Source: Telopea speciosissima
Taxonomy: Eukaryota > Streptophyta > Magnoliopsida > Proteales > Proteaceae
Assembly (NCBI RefSeq): GCF_018873765.1
Contig: NW_025317351.1
Span: 700,449 to 764,448, forward strand
Direction: 5' to 3'
DNA length: 64,000 nucleotides
The notes under the pieces were generated by a model. It was not told where the DNA came from. It did no database searches and was given only the letters and a program-made list of their open reading frames with translations. Shown here one piece after another: positions 1-10,689 of this stretch; the stretch's first letter is position 1, and each line of letters opens with the position of its first letter. The position numbers and the translations under genes were made by a program.

Positions 1-8
1 CAGATGAT

Positions 9-1330
9 TTGACAAGTTTGCCTCCACCTAGAGAGAATGAGTTTGTGATTGATTTGATACCTAGAGCGGCGCCAGTATCTGAAGCACCTTACAGAATGGC
101 GCCGAGTGAACTGAAAGAATTGCAAACTCAGCTTCAAGACTTATTAAAGAAAGGGTTTATAAGACCGAGTATCTCTCCTTGTGGTGCTCCAGTCTTATTT
201 GTGAAGAAGAAAGACGGCTCAATGCGAATGTGCATTGATTATAGAGAGCTGAATAAGCTGATAATCAAGAATAAATATCCTTTGCCAAGGATTGATGATC
301 TATTTGATCAGCTTTAGGGTGCCCAAGTCTTTTCGAAGATAAATCTCAGATCAGCGTACCATCAGCTTCGAATTAAGGAAGCTGACAGTAGCATGACAGC
401 TTTCAGAACTCGATATGGACACTATGAGTTCCTAGTTATATCTTTTGGGCTTACTAATGCCCCAGCAGCCTTTATGGCCTTAATGAACAGAGTATTCCAC
501 GAGGTCCTAGACAAGTTTGTGATAGTCTTCATTGATGACATCTTGATTTACTCCAAGAATGAAGAGGAACATGCCCAGCACTTGAGGTTTGTTCTACAGA
601 GATTGAGAGAGAAACAACTGTATGCAAAATTCAGCAAATGTGAATTTTGGTTGCCTCAGGTTGGGTTCTAGGCCATATAATTTCAGCCAGAGGGATTGAA
701 GTAGACCCTGGGAAGGTTGAAGCTGTAGTAAATTGGGAGAGTCCCAAGACAGTAACTGAGATCAAGAGTTTCCTGGGTTTAGCTGGTTACTACAGGAGGT
801 TCATAGAGAATTTTTCCAAAATAGCTATGCCTATAACGCAGCTTACCAGGAAAAGTGCTAAGTTTGAATGGAATGAAGACTGTGAGAACAACTTTCAAGA
901 GTTGAAGAAAAGATTGGTAACAACCCCAGTTCTAGTCCTTCCTGAAGGAACTGAGGGGGTGGTGGTGTATACTGATGCTTCCAAGTCAGGTTTAGGCTGT
1001 GTATTGATGCAGAATGGGAAAGTCATTGCCTATGGTTCAAGACAGTTGAAGGACCATGAGAAGAACTACCCTACACATAACCTGGAATTGGCTGCAGTTG
1101 TCTTTGCACTGAAGTTGTGGAGACATTACTTGTATGGTGAGAGAATTGAGATCTTCACTGACCATAAGAGTCTGAAATACTTCTTTACTCAGAAGGAGTT
1201 AAATACGAGACAGAGAAGATGGTTGGAACTCATCAATGACTATGAGTTCGATATTTCATATCACCCAGGGAAAGCCAATGTGGTGGCAGATGCACTTAGC
1301 AGGAAATCTGTAGATTGGGATACTGGAAGG
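9..1330 (+). pseudogene. Gypsy reverse transcriptase and RNase H, broken
   Basis: Frame 3 encodes the RT palm and fingers: a [16 protein letters not shown] block near 204-250, then motif A, then the FIDDILIYS catalytic motif near 532-555. The frame is broken by TAG at 315-317 and by a frameshift near 660, after which frame 2 continues with the thumb/connection region ([12 protein letters not shown]) and RNase H. RNase H carries YTDAS near 970, an E in NLELAAV and TDHKSL near 1158. Motif A reads FSKINL where the family has an aspartate, so a catalytic metal ligand is replaced by Asn (ORF joined by eye only). The homology ends with the conserved ADALSRK block near 1290-1310. Confidence 0.93.
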
Positions 1331-1536
1331 GTATTCATTAAAGATGAAAGTTCTCAAGGATCTGAGTGCCATGGATGTGGAACTCATATTTGGAGAGACT
1401 CAAGATTTGAGTTGATGATAATGGTAACGACCATCATCGGGCTCAAATCATATTAGCCTGATCTTCGATGAAGAGTTCCAACACATTGTGAGTAACATTC
1501 GAGCCGGAACACATAAGGATACGAGACTTCACGGTG
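1331..1536 (+). other. Degenerate linker between gypsy RNase H and integrase
   Basis: This is the pol spacer between the RNase H and the integrase zinc finger. No frame stays open across it and the reading phase changes from frame 2 to frame 1, so at least one further frame-changing lesion lies here. It holds no separate gene. Confidence 0.6.
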
Positions 1537-2904
1537 ATGACTAATGGAGTTCTAATGTTCGAGAGACAGATCGTGTGTGTGCACGACACTCGGTTAAAGG
1601 AAATGATCTTGAAAGAGGCCCATCGATCTCCTTACACTGTACATCCAGGTGGTACAAAGATGTATCGAGATTTGAAGCAGTATTTGTGGTAGCATGGGAT
1701 GAAGCATGATGTGGCAGTCTATGTTTCTAAATGCTCTACTTGTCAGCAAGTAAAGGCTGTCAGACACAAACCTCAGGGACTTTTGCAGCCTTTAGCCATT
1801 CTAGAGTGGAAATGGGAGGATATAACTATGGATTTTGTCACTGGCCTTCCTCGCACTAGGAAGGGAATGGATACAATCTGGGTAATTGTAGACAGATTGA
1901 CCAAGACAGCCCATTTCATTCCCATGAAGATTACTCATTCCGTGGATCAGTTGGCTAAGCTTTATGTGGATAACATTATCAGACTTCATGGGGTACCAGT
2001 GAACATAGTATCTGACAGAGATCCCAGGTTCACCTCTAGATTCTGGAGAAGTTTGCAGAAGGCTATGGGTACAGAATTGAGCCACAGTTCAGCACATCAT
2101 CCTGAGACGGATGGACAGTCTGAGAGGACAATCCAGACCTTAGAGGATATGCTTAGGGCATGTGCTCTTGAGATGAGTGGCAGTTGGGATGAACACTTGT
2201 CCTTGGTTGAGTTTGCTTATAACAATAGCTACCATGCATCCATTGATATGACTCCGTTCAAAGCCCTATATGGAAAGACATGTCGCACTCCGCTGTGTTA
2301 GGATGAAGTTGGAGAGCGACGTATGTTGGGTCTTAAATTGATTCAGAGAACATGTGAGCAAGTTGACTTGATAAGAGAGAAGATCAAGGCTGCATAGTCT
2401 AGACAGAAGACTTATGCAGATAGAAGAAGACAGCATATCCAGTTCAAAGTTGGTGAGAAGGCATTCCTGAAAGTATCTCCAGTTAAGGGTGTTGTGAGAT
2501 TTGCGAAGAGAGGAAAGTTGAACCCTCGATACATCGGTCCATATGAGATTATAGCCAGAGTTGGTGCAGTGGCCTATCAGCTTGCACTGCCCCCATCACT
2601 TGCCGGTGTACACGGTGTATTCCATGTCTCTATGTTGAGACAATACATCCTTGACTCATCTCATCTGCTGCCCCAACAACCACCTGAGTTGATTGTTGAT
2701 CTGGCTTATGATGAAGTACCTGAAGAGATTGTCGACAGAAGAGAGCATAATTTGAGGAATCGAACTATCTCTTTTGTGAAAGTAAGGTGGAGTAACCACT
2801 CTGAAGCTGAGGCGTCTTGGGAAAGAGAAGATTCAATGCGAGAGAGATACCCTTATCTCTTCAATCTTCCAGGTACGTCAATTTCGAGGACGAAATTTTT
2901 ATAA
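1537..2904 (+). pseudogene. Gypsy integrase with chromodomain-like C-terminus, broken
   Basis: Frame 1 encodes an HHCC zinc finger (AHRSPYTVHPG near 1619-1650, CSTCQQ near 1735-1750). The rve core has D in MDFVTGLP near 1830, D in SDRDPRF near 2011, and E in DGQSERT near 2115. The second D and the E are separated by 35 residues, as expected for DDE integrases. A GPYEIIARVG block near 2538 and a tail with NRTISFVKVRWSNHS and ERYPYLF follow, typical of chromovirus-like elements. TAG stops interrupt the frame at about 1690, 2299 and 2398. The function would be insertion of element cDNA, but this copy cannot make the protein. Confidence 0.93.
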
Positions 2905-2915
2905 GGGGGGTGGAG
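2903..2915 (+). other. Polypurine tract of the gypsy element
   Basis: The run AAGGGGGGTGGAG directly abuts the TG of the 3' LTR. In LTR retrotransposons this tract primes plus-strand DNA synthesis, and it fixes the LTR start at 2916. Confidence 0.85.
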
Positions 2916-5522
2916 TGTGAAACCCGATCAAATTTCCGAATAAATTTGAACTTTTAGAACTTGTGTGATTTCAGGTTCCAACTCTCAGTTTATGGTAGCA
3001 TCGATGCTATGGACTATATCGGTCGAGGATACAGACGAATCTCTCGACACTCCTATGGAGGACTCCAGGGATTCTTCTGAGCTTGCTCTGTTGGAGTCAG
3101 AGGACCCCCGTGAAACCCCGCACCGGAGTTACCTGTGCCGGATCTGCTCTCTGGAGGCCATGCAAAGGCTCTCCCTCAATTAAAATTATAGTAAGTGTTA
3201 TTTATTTATATTTATATCAGTGTTTTGTACGACCGATTAGGATTAGAGGGGGTGTCTCTGTAAATTTGCCCCTGTGGGACCCACTTTCCCAGTGAAGAAC
3301 ACTGTCTGGGACATTTACCCGTGTCCGGATCACCCTTGATGTTGCATGACATCACCCGGTGATTAGATTATGGCTTTAAATACTAAAATACAGGTTTAAA
3401 TCTAATTTATAGACCAATTGACCAAACTGCCCCTTAGTTGTTAAGTGAAATCTATATATATCAAAACCCATTAAAATCTATCACTATTCACAAATCTGAG
3501 TTAGAGAGGCAGAATCGAATTTTCTCTTGGAGAAGCAAGGAAAAAACGAGAAAGAAGAGAAAGAAGGGAAGAGAAGGAAGGAAGGAGAGAGCTTATACCC
3601 GAAATTCATCTCTCCACCTGAAATTGAGCTGAAATCTACCATTAGAAGGCTGCAAGTGTCAATTTCGGGTAAGTCTCAGTGAATTCCTTGCTGTAATTGC
3701 CTTCTACTCCTCTAAATTCCTTCTAAATCTGCTCTAAACCTACCCTAATTCCATTCTTGCTCAACCTATGTGCTGTCCAAGTAAAAGGCAGCCATTAAAC
3801 TCTAAATTGAGCTTAACTTTTATGAGTTTTGCCATTTATAATGCTGTTTTGCTGCTGTTTATGTTCAGTTAGACCTAAATCTTCATGGCAGTACCTCTGT
3901 TCAGCTCTATTGCTGTTCTATTTATCAATTAATCAGCCTAACCTCATGAAATTGGGGATTAATTGGTGAATTTCCAGAATTAGGAAACAAATCATCAAAT
4001 TGAAACCCCATACAGACCTACCCACTTCTATTAGGACTTAAAAACCCAAAATTAGGTCTTGCCTGTGACAATCTGACCTCTAGGAGCAAAAGCCCCAAAT
4101 TCGGACAAACTCCCGGATGGAGTTGCAGACCAAGGCCGGTCGAACGGCCCTGGTAATCTCTGAATCTGGCTGACATTTTGATGCCCCCCTGCTGCCCTGT
4201 TTTGCTGGGAAAAGACCAAGCTGCAAATGGAATCGATACATGCTGATTTTATATATATACTAGGTCTGTCTCTGTGCTTTGATTTCTTCTTGGATACTTA
4301 TTGGGTTAACTGACTAGAGATAGACTACTCATCAAGTAAGGAGATTCGACCTTAATTTCCTGCGTGTTTATCACGTTAATTTCAACTTTATGCTGAATGC
4401 CATGCTCATGCATCATTACCTCTATACCTGGAGCATGTAGATTTCTAGCTTTTATTTAATGCATTAGACTGCATGTAAAATAGGTTGCACAAAGACATAC
4501 TGCATTGCATTTGCATTGATTATTTATATGACGTGAATTTATGATGATGGAATTCGGTAATTTATAACTCAGATCATGCTTACCTCATCATGTTTAGACT
4601 GCACTGGGCTAGGTTGATATTCATTACCTAGTACTGTGCCCCTTACCAACAGGGGGAAAGGTGTTGGACAACCCGTGGCAGAGACCGATGTGTTAGTTCC
4701 GGGATGCCATCTTCTGTCCCATGTTAGCGGGTCCCTAATTCCGCTGTGGGAATAAACAGGTAGGGTTGGTCATTTGGGGGTCTGTCGGGGTCCGATGTGT
4801 TAGTTCCGGAACTGGCGGGTCCTCACCGTGGTAGAATGGTTTCGCTCGGGTGACCGAAGGGTTAGTTCCGAGACCGTGGTTAGCATCTACCACTAGTAGT
4901 AGTACTTATACCTCATGAGACTTAGTAACTGTGCTAGGAGCATACTAGTTAGGACATGCATCATGATTTACTGTGTATGTATGTTTCCCCCACCCCTTAC
5001 TAGGCTCAGTTGAGAGCTCACCCTAGTGGACGTCCTTTTTTTTCCAGATGATACTACTGCCGTTACCGTTGCTGGTTCTATAGGGATTGTTCCTTCTCAG
5101 GATGCTTTTCCTATTGCTGGAGTTGATACTCCTGTCCTTATTGAACACGATGCTGCGTGCTCCTGCGATGACTGCGCGTTCTCCTGAATGTCCGGGCTGA
5201 CCAGGCTACTCTTCTTCCTTTTTGGTTTATAACACTTTTGTATAGCTATAGTTACTAACCTGTTGGTTTTTTAGCTTATCTTATCTCTTTTTGGGTATTA
5301 ATGTAAACGATGTACATACAACTCCTTTTGAATATAATACTATCACTAGTCTTTCCTTATTTACTGTTTTACTGCTCTATTATTGCTTCCGCTGCATCTA
5401 GTTCTGATATTTGTGAATGAGATTGCGAAAAGAACACTGCATTTGCGATCCTGGTGGGATTGATTGGGTGTCTGAGACATCCAGTCACACTTGGCCCTTA
5501 TTAACCGGGCCGGGGTGTGACA
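2916..5522 (+). repeat. 3' LTR of gypsy element, subfamily A (2607 bp)
   Basis: The LTR starts TGTGAAACCC and ends GGGTGTGACA. It ends with the same roughly 35 bases (ACTTGGCCC ... GGGCCGGGG) as the other LTRs near 13935, 16055, 17727 (reverse) and 33195. Around 4690-4880 it carries the phrase GTTAGTTCCG three times, each near a step in a CT-rich/GC-rich block. It is closest in sequence to the minus-strand solo LTR at 17727-20434, which shares this phrase; the LTRs at 11043 and 30323 lack it. No coding potential of its own. Confidence 0.92.
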
Positions 5523-5582
5523 ATGTATGTCTCATTTCAAGGCAAGTTAAGTGCAAATTATTCTATATTTTCTCAATTGACA

Positions 5583-5730
5583 GGTTGAAACAGCTGCGTT
5601 TGAAAGGGAGCATTTATTGCTTATGAAAATTTCAGAGCTTGAAGCTAGGTGGATCATATTGTGAATCAAGTAAATGGGTTGAACCTTCATTTGTGCACAT
5701 TATCTCTTTCTGTAGGACTTCGTGATTGCT
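5583..5730 (+). pseudogene. Exon-like fragment of unidentified gene, copy A
   Basis: After a CAATTGACAG acceptor the sequence reads VETAAFERE, then ISELEAR, a Glu/Leu-rich helical stretch. The same exon with better preserved coding is at about 29577-29655, so this is a duplicated gene piece. I do not recognise the parent gene. A short second block near 5857-5905 (MINLTDEVAEARLK) also has a counterpart near 29826. In this copy that block is fused directly to ARF sequence (TTCCTCCATTGGTATTTC, 5909 on), so an internal deletion has removed what lies between them in the 29.5-35 kb copy. Confidence 0.6.
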
Positions 5731-5989
5731 TCACCAAATGAACCAAGAATCTGAATTACAAACAAGACATAAAAGTGACTCTGACATCTTTTTACAAAAG
5801 AAAAAGGAATCTCTCTTTCCTCTTATGTATTTACTTTCCTTTTCCTTTGATGTAGGATGATTAATCTAACTGACGAGGTAGCTGAGGCAAGGTTGAAACA
5901 TATGCGTTCCTCCATTGGTATTTCTCATTCTACTTTGTTGTTTCTTTGTACTTCACTTCCTTTAGTGGTTTTCTTTCTTGGAGGATATG

Positions 5990-6570
5990 AACCAGTCAAC
6001 TCCAACCCAGGAATTGATTGCAAAGGATCTTCATGGTTACAAGTGGCGATTTAAGCACATATTCAGAGGTACCTTCAGTTGCGTTTTTCTGTTTTCTTTT
6101 ATTGAAAAATTACATTTTGGTTGGTTATAGTTATTGATGTCCAAGTTATTTCAGATACATTGTCAAACAAATCAAAGCTACACTTTCCATTCCAAATAGT
6201 ATTAAACATGGTGGTATGCGAACATGTAAATGACTGAGGAGTTCTACCTCTTTCAAATTGAATGTACCAGGTCAACCCCGCAGGCATTTGCTTACAACGG
6301 GATGGAGTACGTTTGTCACTTCTAAGAGAATGGTTGCGGGGGATGCTTTTGTTTTCCTGAGGTATTTGAGCAGAGGGCTTTAATATAATCACATCTTCTC
6401 TCCGCTTTTCGATTTTCAGGATTTTGAGTAGTTATACTTCGTATTTTACTGACTGATTATGTAGGGGGAGAATGCAGAATTAAGTAAGTGTTGGAGTTAG
6501 GCATCTTGGTCGTCAACAAAGTACCATGCCATCGTCTGTGATATCAAGCCAAAGCATGCACATCTGGTTT
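5990..6570 (+). pseudogene. Auxin response factor (ARF) B3-domain exons, degenerate copy A
   Basis: Three exon-like blocks match the ARF B3 DNA-binding domain. Block one (about 5994-6068) reads [19 protein letters not shown]; block two (about 6275-6361) reads [19 protein letters not shown] after an AG acceptor; block three (about 6464-6570) reads RQQSTMPSSVISSQSMH after a GENAEL start with a two-base slip. ARFs bind auxin response elements in promoters; PTQEL and FVTSKR strings are ARF hallmarks. The first block is preceded by an intron-like stretch shared with 34822-34887. Frame slips and missing flanking exons make this a pseudogene fragment. Confidence 0.85.
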
Positions 6571-7384
6571 TTCTGTCAAATAAACGTTAGAGGGATGTTC
6601 TGCTTACTGTTTTGTTGTTACTGTATGTCTATATCCCCATTCGAAGATCTCTATGGCCTTACTTTATTCTCAACATGTCATGGAGAAGAGAGGGCTTATG
6701 TGTTGGTTGCAATCCTGATATGCAGCACCGTTCCAAGTTGCAGAGTGAGAGAGGGAAAGGAAGAGAGACAGTGAGATCGATTCGTAACAGAAGGGTGGGA
6801 GCACAGAGGGTAGAGATGGGAGTGGGTGAAATGTTAAAAGGGCAAATTTGGGAAAATATTCAATTTGGGCAAAGAACCCCAAACATTCCTTTTAAAACTT
6901 GAGGTACCTCATAGGTACTTTAATCAAATATTGGGCACCTTACATGTAATTTACCCTTACTTTTATGGATGATTTGTATACACCACTTCCAGTTGCAACA
7001 GCAGCTAAATGTTGCATATGGCTGGGAGGAAGAAAGGAGCACAGTGGGGGAAAGCGACAGCTTAAAAAAAAGGAAAAATCAGAATTGTAAAAAAAGAAAG
7101 AAAGTTTCATGTACTCAGGTAACATAGTACATTCCTGTCAAACTTTTTCTTAACAGAAACATTTCTTTCTATTGACTTTGGCTTTTGTTCATTAGCAGCA
7201 CCAGTGGAGAGCAACAAGCGCAGCCACGGTAGTTTCAAAATCATGCTTCTCAACAATAAAAATAAGGTCCTCCAGTATTTGTGCACTGCTGTTGAGAAGT
7301 AGGTAAAATAGTTTAAAAAATATATATTATTTTTTTTACTATTTTACCCATTTTTTTCCATACTGATACGGTAGTTTCAAAGTC
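6571..7384 (+). other. Non-coding stretch after ARF fragment
   Basis: Bases up to about 6830 continue to match 35480-35720, so they belong to the duplicated segment. After that I see only A/T-rich sequence, with purine runs at 7060-7110 and T runs near 7320-7350. No gene is supported. Confidence 0.5.
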
Positions 7385-8209
7385 ATGCTTCTCAATAATC
7401 TGAATTAATACAAGACATACAAGTGATTCTGATTTCCTTTTGCAAAAGAAAAAGGAATCTCAATTTCCTCTTATATTTTTACTTTCCTTTTCCTTTGATG
7501 TAGGATAATTAATCCAACTGATGTGGTAGCTTAGGCGAGGTTGAAATATCTGCAGCTAAGTGGCTGAGGGAGGTTTGTTCTGAGATCTTCTGAATTCAAA
7601 GGTGCCACATGATTTTGTGATAGAAACACTGACTTTACCAAATAATAGAGAGAGAGAGAGAGAGTACATATACAGATGTGTTTTCCTATCTAGTTTGTAG
7701 GGTTGTCATGTTGGATGTCTTGTATCCTTATTTGAGATAGACGCATCTATCTTCTTGTTACATGATCTTATAAAATCAGAGTAGTCCTACTTATCTTTTT
7801 AACATCCAGGATAATGATGTCTTGCTGTGTAATTTTGTAGAACGGTGCTCCAAATGAACAGAAAATTATTAAATTGTGTGAATATGCTGCCAAGAACCCC
7901 CTCCGAATTCCGAAGGTACTCCCTTCTTTCAACATAAACCTTCTTTCATTATTTGCGTATCAATGGCTTCTACTTGGAGGTTATTTTGGTTTCCTTTTCT
8001 TTACTGCAGATTGCTAAGTATCTTGAACAAAGGTGCTTGAAAGAGTTGGCTTCTTGTAGATTGGTGATGCTCCACCACTGTTTGATTTGATGGCAATGAC
8101 ACTGGAGAAGCTTCCATCTATGGGTTCTGTTGCGAAGGCAACTGTTGGGTCATTGTTGATTCTGGCTCATGCAATTTCTTTGGCATCTGTGACCTTGCAT
8201 TCACAACAG
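7385..8209 (+). pseudogene. EFR3-like ARM-repeat gene fragment, copy B (rearranged)
   Basis: This segment repeats the 5740-5880 sequence and then the 29.7-30.3 kb sequence. Exon-like blocks with AG/GT borders are 7841-7915 (APNEQKIIKLCEYAAKNPLR), 8010-8047 (IAKYLEQRCLKEL) and 8060-8209 (IGDAPPLFDLMAM ... LASVTLHSQQ, exactly 50 codons). The first two match the N-terminus of plant EFR3-like/SRL2-type ARM-repeat proteins; EFR3 homologues help anchor PI4-kinase at the plasma membrane. The third block resembles a C-terminal part. The block order skips most of the protein, and 8048 joins two distant exons, so a deletion occurred. Confidence 0.75.
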
Positions 8210-8766
8210 GTATGAATTTGATCTCCTTTCTGATTTTCGTCTTAATTTGGTGTGCGGTGTGCCTCATTTCTGCTGACCCAAAAATGAATTTCTCTTTGAT
8301 AACAATATTTTTTTAAACTGAACTGGGTGTTGGACCATTTTGTTTTGGTAGTTTGCAGTCCCGGTCAATTAAGAAGGGATAGGATTTTTCTACATAGAAG
8401 AGTCCTTATGAACAATATTTTATAAGTAAATTATCTCTTAGATTTAATGTTATTTTGAAGAACCAAGTTGGTTGCATCTTTTGCAACCAATAAATTATTA
8501 TATTCTATAACTCATCAAATTTGGGGATTTTCTTCTGAAATATATGCTATAAGAGAGAATTTCTGCGTGTGTTGAGGGGGGGGGGGCATGGTTGCTCATA
8601 TCTTGTGTCTAGGGCTGGCATTCCAAGACTTCACACTCTTGTTAGATTTTTGACATGTTTACTCATATTGATGCACGATTGACGTAGTTTGGGTGTGTCT
8701 GCAGACTGCATTTAGTTCTAGGAGATCATTCAGTTTGATATGTATCCATTTAACATTATCTGCGTC

Positions 8767-8870
8767 AAACGCTAACACATGTAATGGTAGTTGCATAGGA
8801 TCAACAGTTTGTAAACGCTAACACATGTAATGGTAGTTACATAGGATCAACAGTTTGTAAACGCTAACGC
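8767..8870 (+). repeat. 46-bp tandem repeat, about 2.2 copies
   Basis: AAACGCTAACACATGTAATG begins at 8767 and again at 8813, and a third copy starts at 8859 (AAACGCTAACGC) and then diverges. The unit is 46 bp; the two full units differ by one base. It lies in an intron-like spacer between EFR3-like blocks. Confidence 0.9.
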
Positions 8871-9038
8871 AGGCGTATTCATTTATATATGCGAATCTGA
8901 TAATCAAGTCTCTCTACTTGTGAATATACTTCCAATTTAAGCTTCTGTTTGTACATGTCAAAATTTTGGCTATATTAAATTTAATTGGGTTCGTCAATCA
9001 TGAATTTCTTTTGATTGAAGGATTTATACTTTGCACAG

Positions 9039-9490
9039 ATTGTGCATGCCACACTGGATAACTGCGAACCAGATATAAATCTTGTGGATGATGGTGAAAG
9101 GGGGGAGCCAGATCACAATTGGGTTGATGGAGTAGTTAGATGTGAAGCAAGGGGTGGTGTGGGTGTTGGCAGTGATCTCAGCCTGAGCTACCTTAGGCCA
9201 AGACGAGAAAAAAAAGATTGCACACTATTGACTCGGTAATAATAAGCAACCATACATGTTTAACTCCAAAAATGAGGTCCTTCATTATCCTATTCTTGAT
9301 TCATTATGCATTTTTCTGATGGAACTTTTTTCTTTCCATTCCTCCAAAGATTAAAAAAAATAATGTAGTGGACTGTGGTTAATACATTGGTTTACTTGCA
9401 CAACAGATCAGAGATTGAAAATCCAAATATATGGGCTCAAATTTGTGTCCAGAAAATAGTAGAATTGGCCAAGGAGAGTACGGCAATGCA
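9039..9490 (+). pseudogene. EFR3-like C-terminal exon fragments
   Basis: Block 9039-9237, after a TTTGCACAG acceptor, reads IVHATLDNCEPDINLVDDGE, then GEPDHNWVDGVVR and EKKDCTLLTR, which is the conserved central block of plant EFR3-like ARM proteins. Block 9408-9490 reads EIENPNIWAQICVQKIVELA. These follow the blocks at 7841-8209 in the correct order for one gene, so 7385-9490 is one decayed, internally deleted EFR3-like locus. No start, no complete exon set and no terminal exon are visible. Confidence 0.8.
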
Positions 9491-9633
9491 CTGTAATCAA
9501 ACTCATCACTATCTTCTTATTTGTTTTTAATTTTTTTGTATTCTTTTTATTTCCTGCTCGACGCTTGGCACCTCATGACCGCTGCTCAAATTTTCTCTTA
9601 TCATCCAGGACATAACTATGATATCTGGGTTTG

Positions 9634-9884
9634 GCAGCTCAAATTATTGGCACCTTCGTCCTTGTTTACACTGTTTTCTCTGCTACTGATCCCAAGAGAA
9701 GTGCCAGAGACTCCCATGTCCCTGTAAGTTCACCTGTTTTACTTGGAAAACAGAGTGTTATTAGAAGAGATATAGAAATCATTCTCAATTCTCTTGTTAA
9801 CCCACATGGAAAACGTTCTAATTGAGAACTTTTGCTTTGGATTTACAGTTATTGGCACCACTTCCAATTGGGTTTGCAGTTTTG
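9634..9884 (+). pseudogene. PIP aquaporin fragment (two exon pieces)
   Basis: Bases 9634-9723 read [20 protein letters not shown] and continue [10 protein letters not shown], a signature of plasma-membrane intrinsic proteins (water channels), followed by a GTAAGT donor. After a TTTACAG acceptor at 9848 the reading continues LAPLPIGFAVL. The intron sits exactly inside the DSHVPV/LAPLPIGF block where many plant PIP genes have one, so this is genomic and not a processed copy. The start, the NPA motifs and the rest of the gene are absent. It is a dead fragment 150 bp after the EFR3-like remnant. Confidence 0.85.
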
Positions 9885-10689
9885 CTCCTCCCCCCCCCCC
9901 TTTGGTGGGTGCGACCGTGCGACAACCAGGTTTTTTGATCGCCTCCACAATTGAATTTCTTCCTTCTTCTTTTCTCTTCTTTATTTTTAAGTCATTTCCT
10001 CGCAGTGCACATTCTAATTTGCGCTATTTTGAAGTGAAGATCATAACCTAATCTTTACGCATTTCGTTATATGTGTGAAACTTGATGGGGCTTTTAGAAT
10101 TAATTCAAGATTAAAGTCCTTAGTTGGCCTAGCAAGGTGTATGTAAAATTGTGCGTGGTGATTATGCAGCTTACGTACATGAGTCATACTAAACTACAGT
10201 TGATTTGTATCTTTGATATCACCTCCTCTATATAAATATTTTCCATTGACAGTTTTCTGTTTGCTCCCTTTCAAATCAACTCTATTTTCTCTTCTCCCTC
10301 TCTTTTTCTTTGTTCATTAGAAACAATATAGGAAGGATCAGATTTTTGAAATATCATTTTTGAAGGTGTAGAAAGGGCTGAAAAAAATGAGAGTTTTTAT
10401 GGCCATTACTCTTTTCCAAGGCAAATGTGACCAAATAAGGCTGGAGCTGTGTCTTTATAACAATGATTAACTTCTATTTAGCTATAATAATGAAGATGCT
10501 TAATTCTACTCATGTGGTAAGCTAGGGTGATTCTAACAATGTTTTAGGCTGGAGGTCATGGGTCAGAGATTCCTTGACAATATGTGTCATGTTAGAGAAA
10601 CTAGGAGGGTAGACGGCTGCATCAAGTGCATCGTTCTTGGGTTTTGCAACTTCCACTAATGATTCGTTGGACTCCCTAGGCAAGGATGG
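9885..10689. other. Intergenic stretch with no gene seen
   Basis: A C10 run at 9891-9900 and T-rich sequence near 9955-9990. No open frame of coding character. It ends at the T tract of the minus-strand LINE. Confidence 0.5.

Larger units (their letters stand above)
1..5522 (+). mobile_element. Ty3/gypsy retrotransposon, 3' part (pol and 3' LTR)
   Basis: The window opens inside the pol gene of a Ty3/gypsy element. The order is reverse transcriptase, RNase H, HHCC zinc finger, integrase, chromodomain-like tail, polypurine tract and a 3' LTR. This order (RT before integrase) defines Ty3/gypsy, and the tail after the integrase suggests a chromovirus lineage, which is inference. The 5' LTR, gag and protease lie outside the window. 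The LTR ends at 5522 with TGTGACA and is followed by ATGTA, the expected 5-bp target duplication, but its partner is off the window. Stops and at least one frameshift show that the copy is dead. Confidence 0.95.

Noticed and set aside
1801-2085. Minus-strand 94-codon frame
   Set aside because: It is the antisense shadow of the gypsy integrase core.
3438-3632. Lys/Arg-rich 64-codon frame
   Set aside because: It lies in the gypsy LTR in a purine-rich stretch and has no counterpart in other LTRs.
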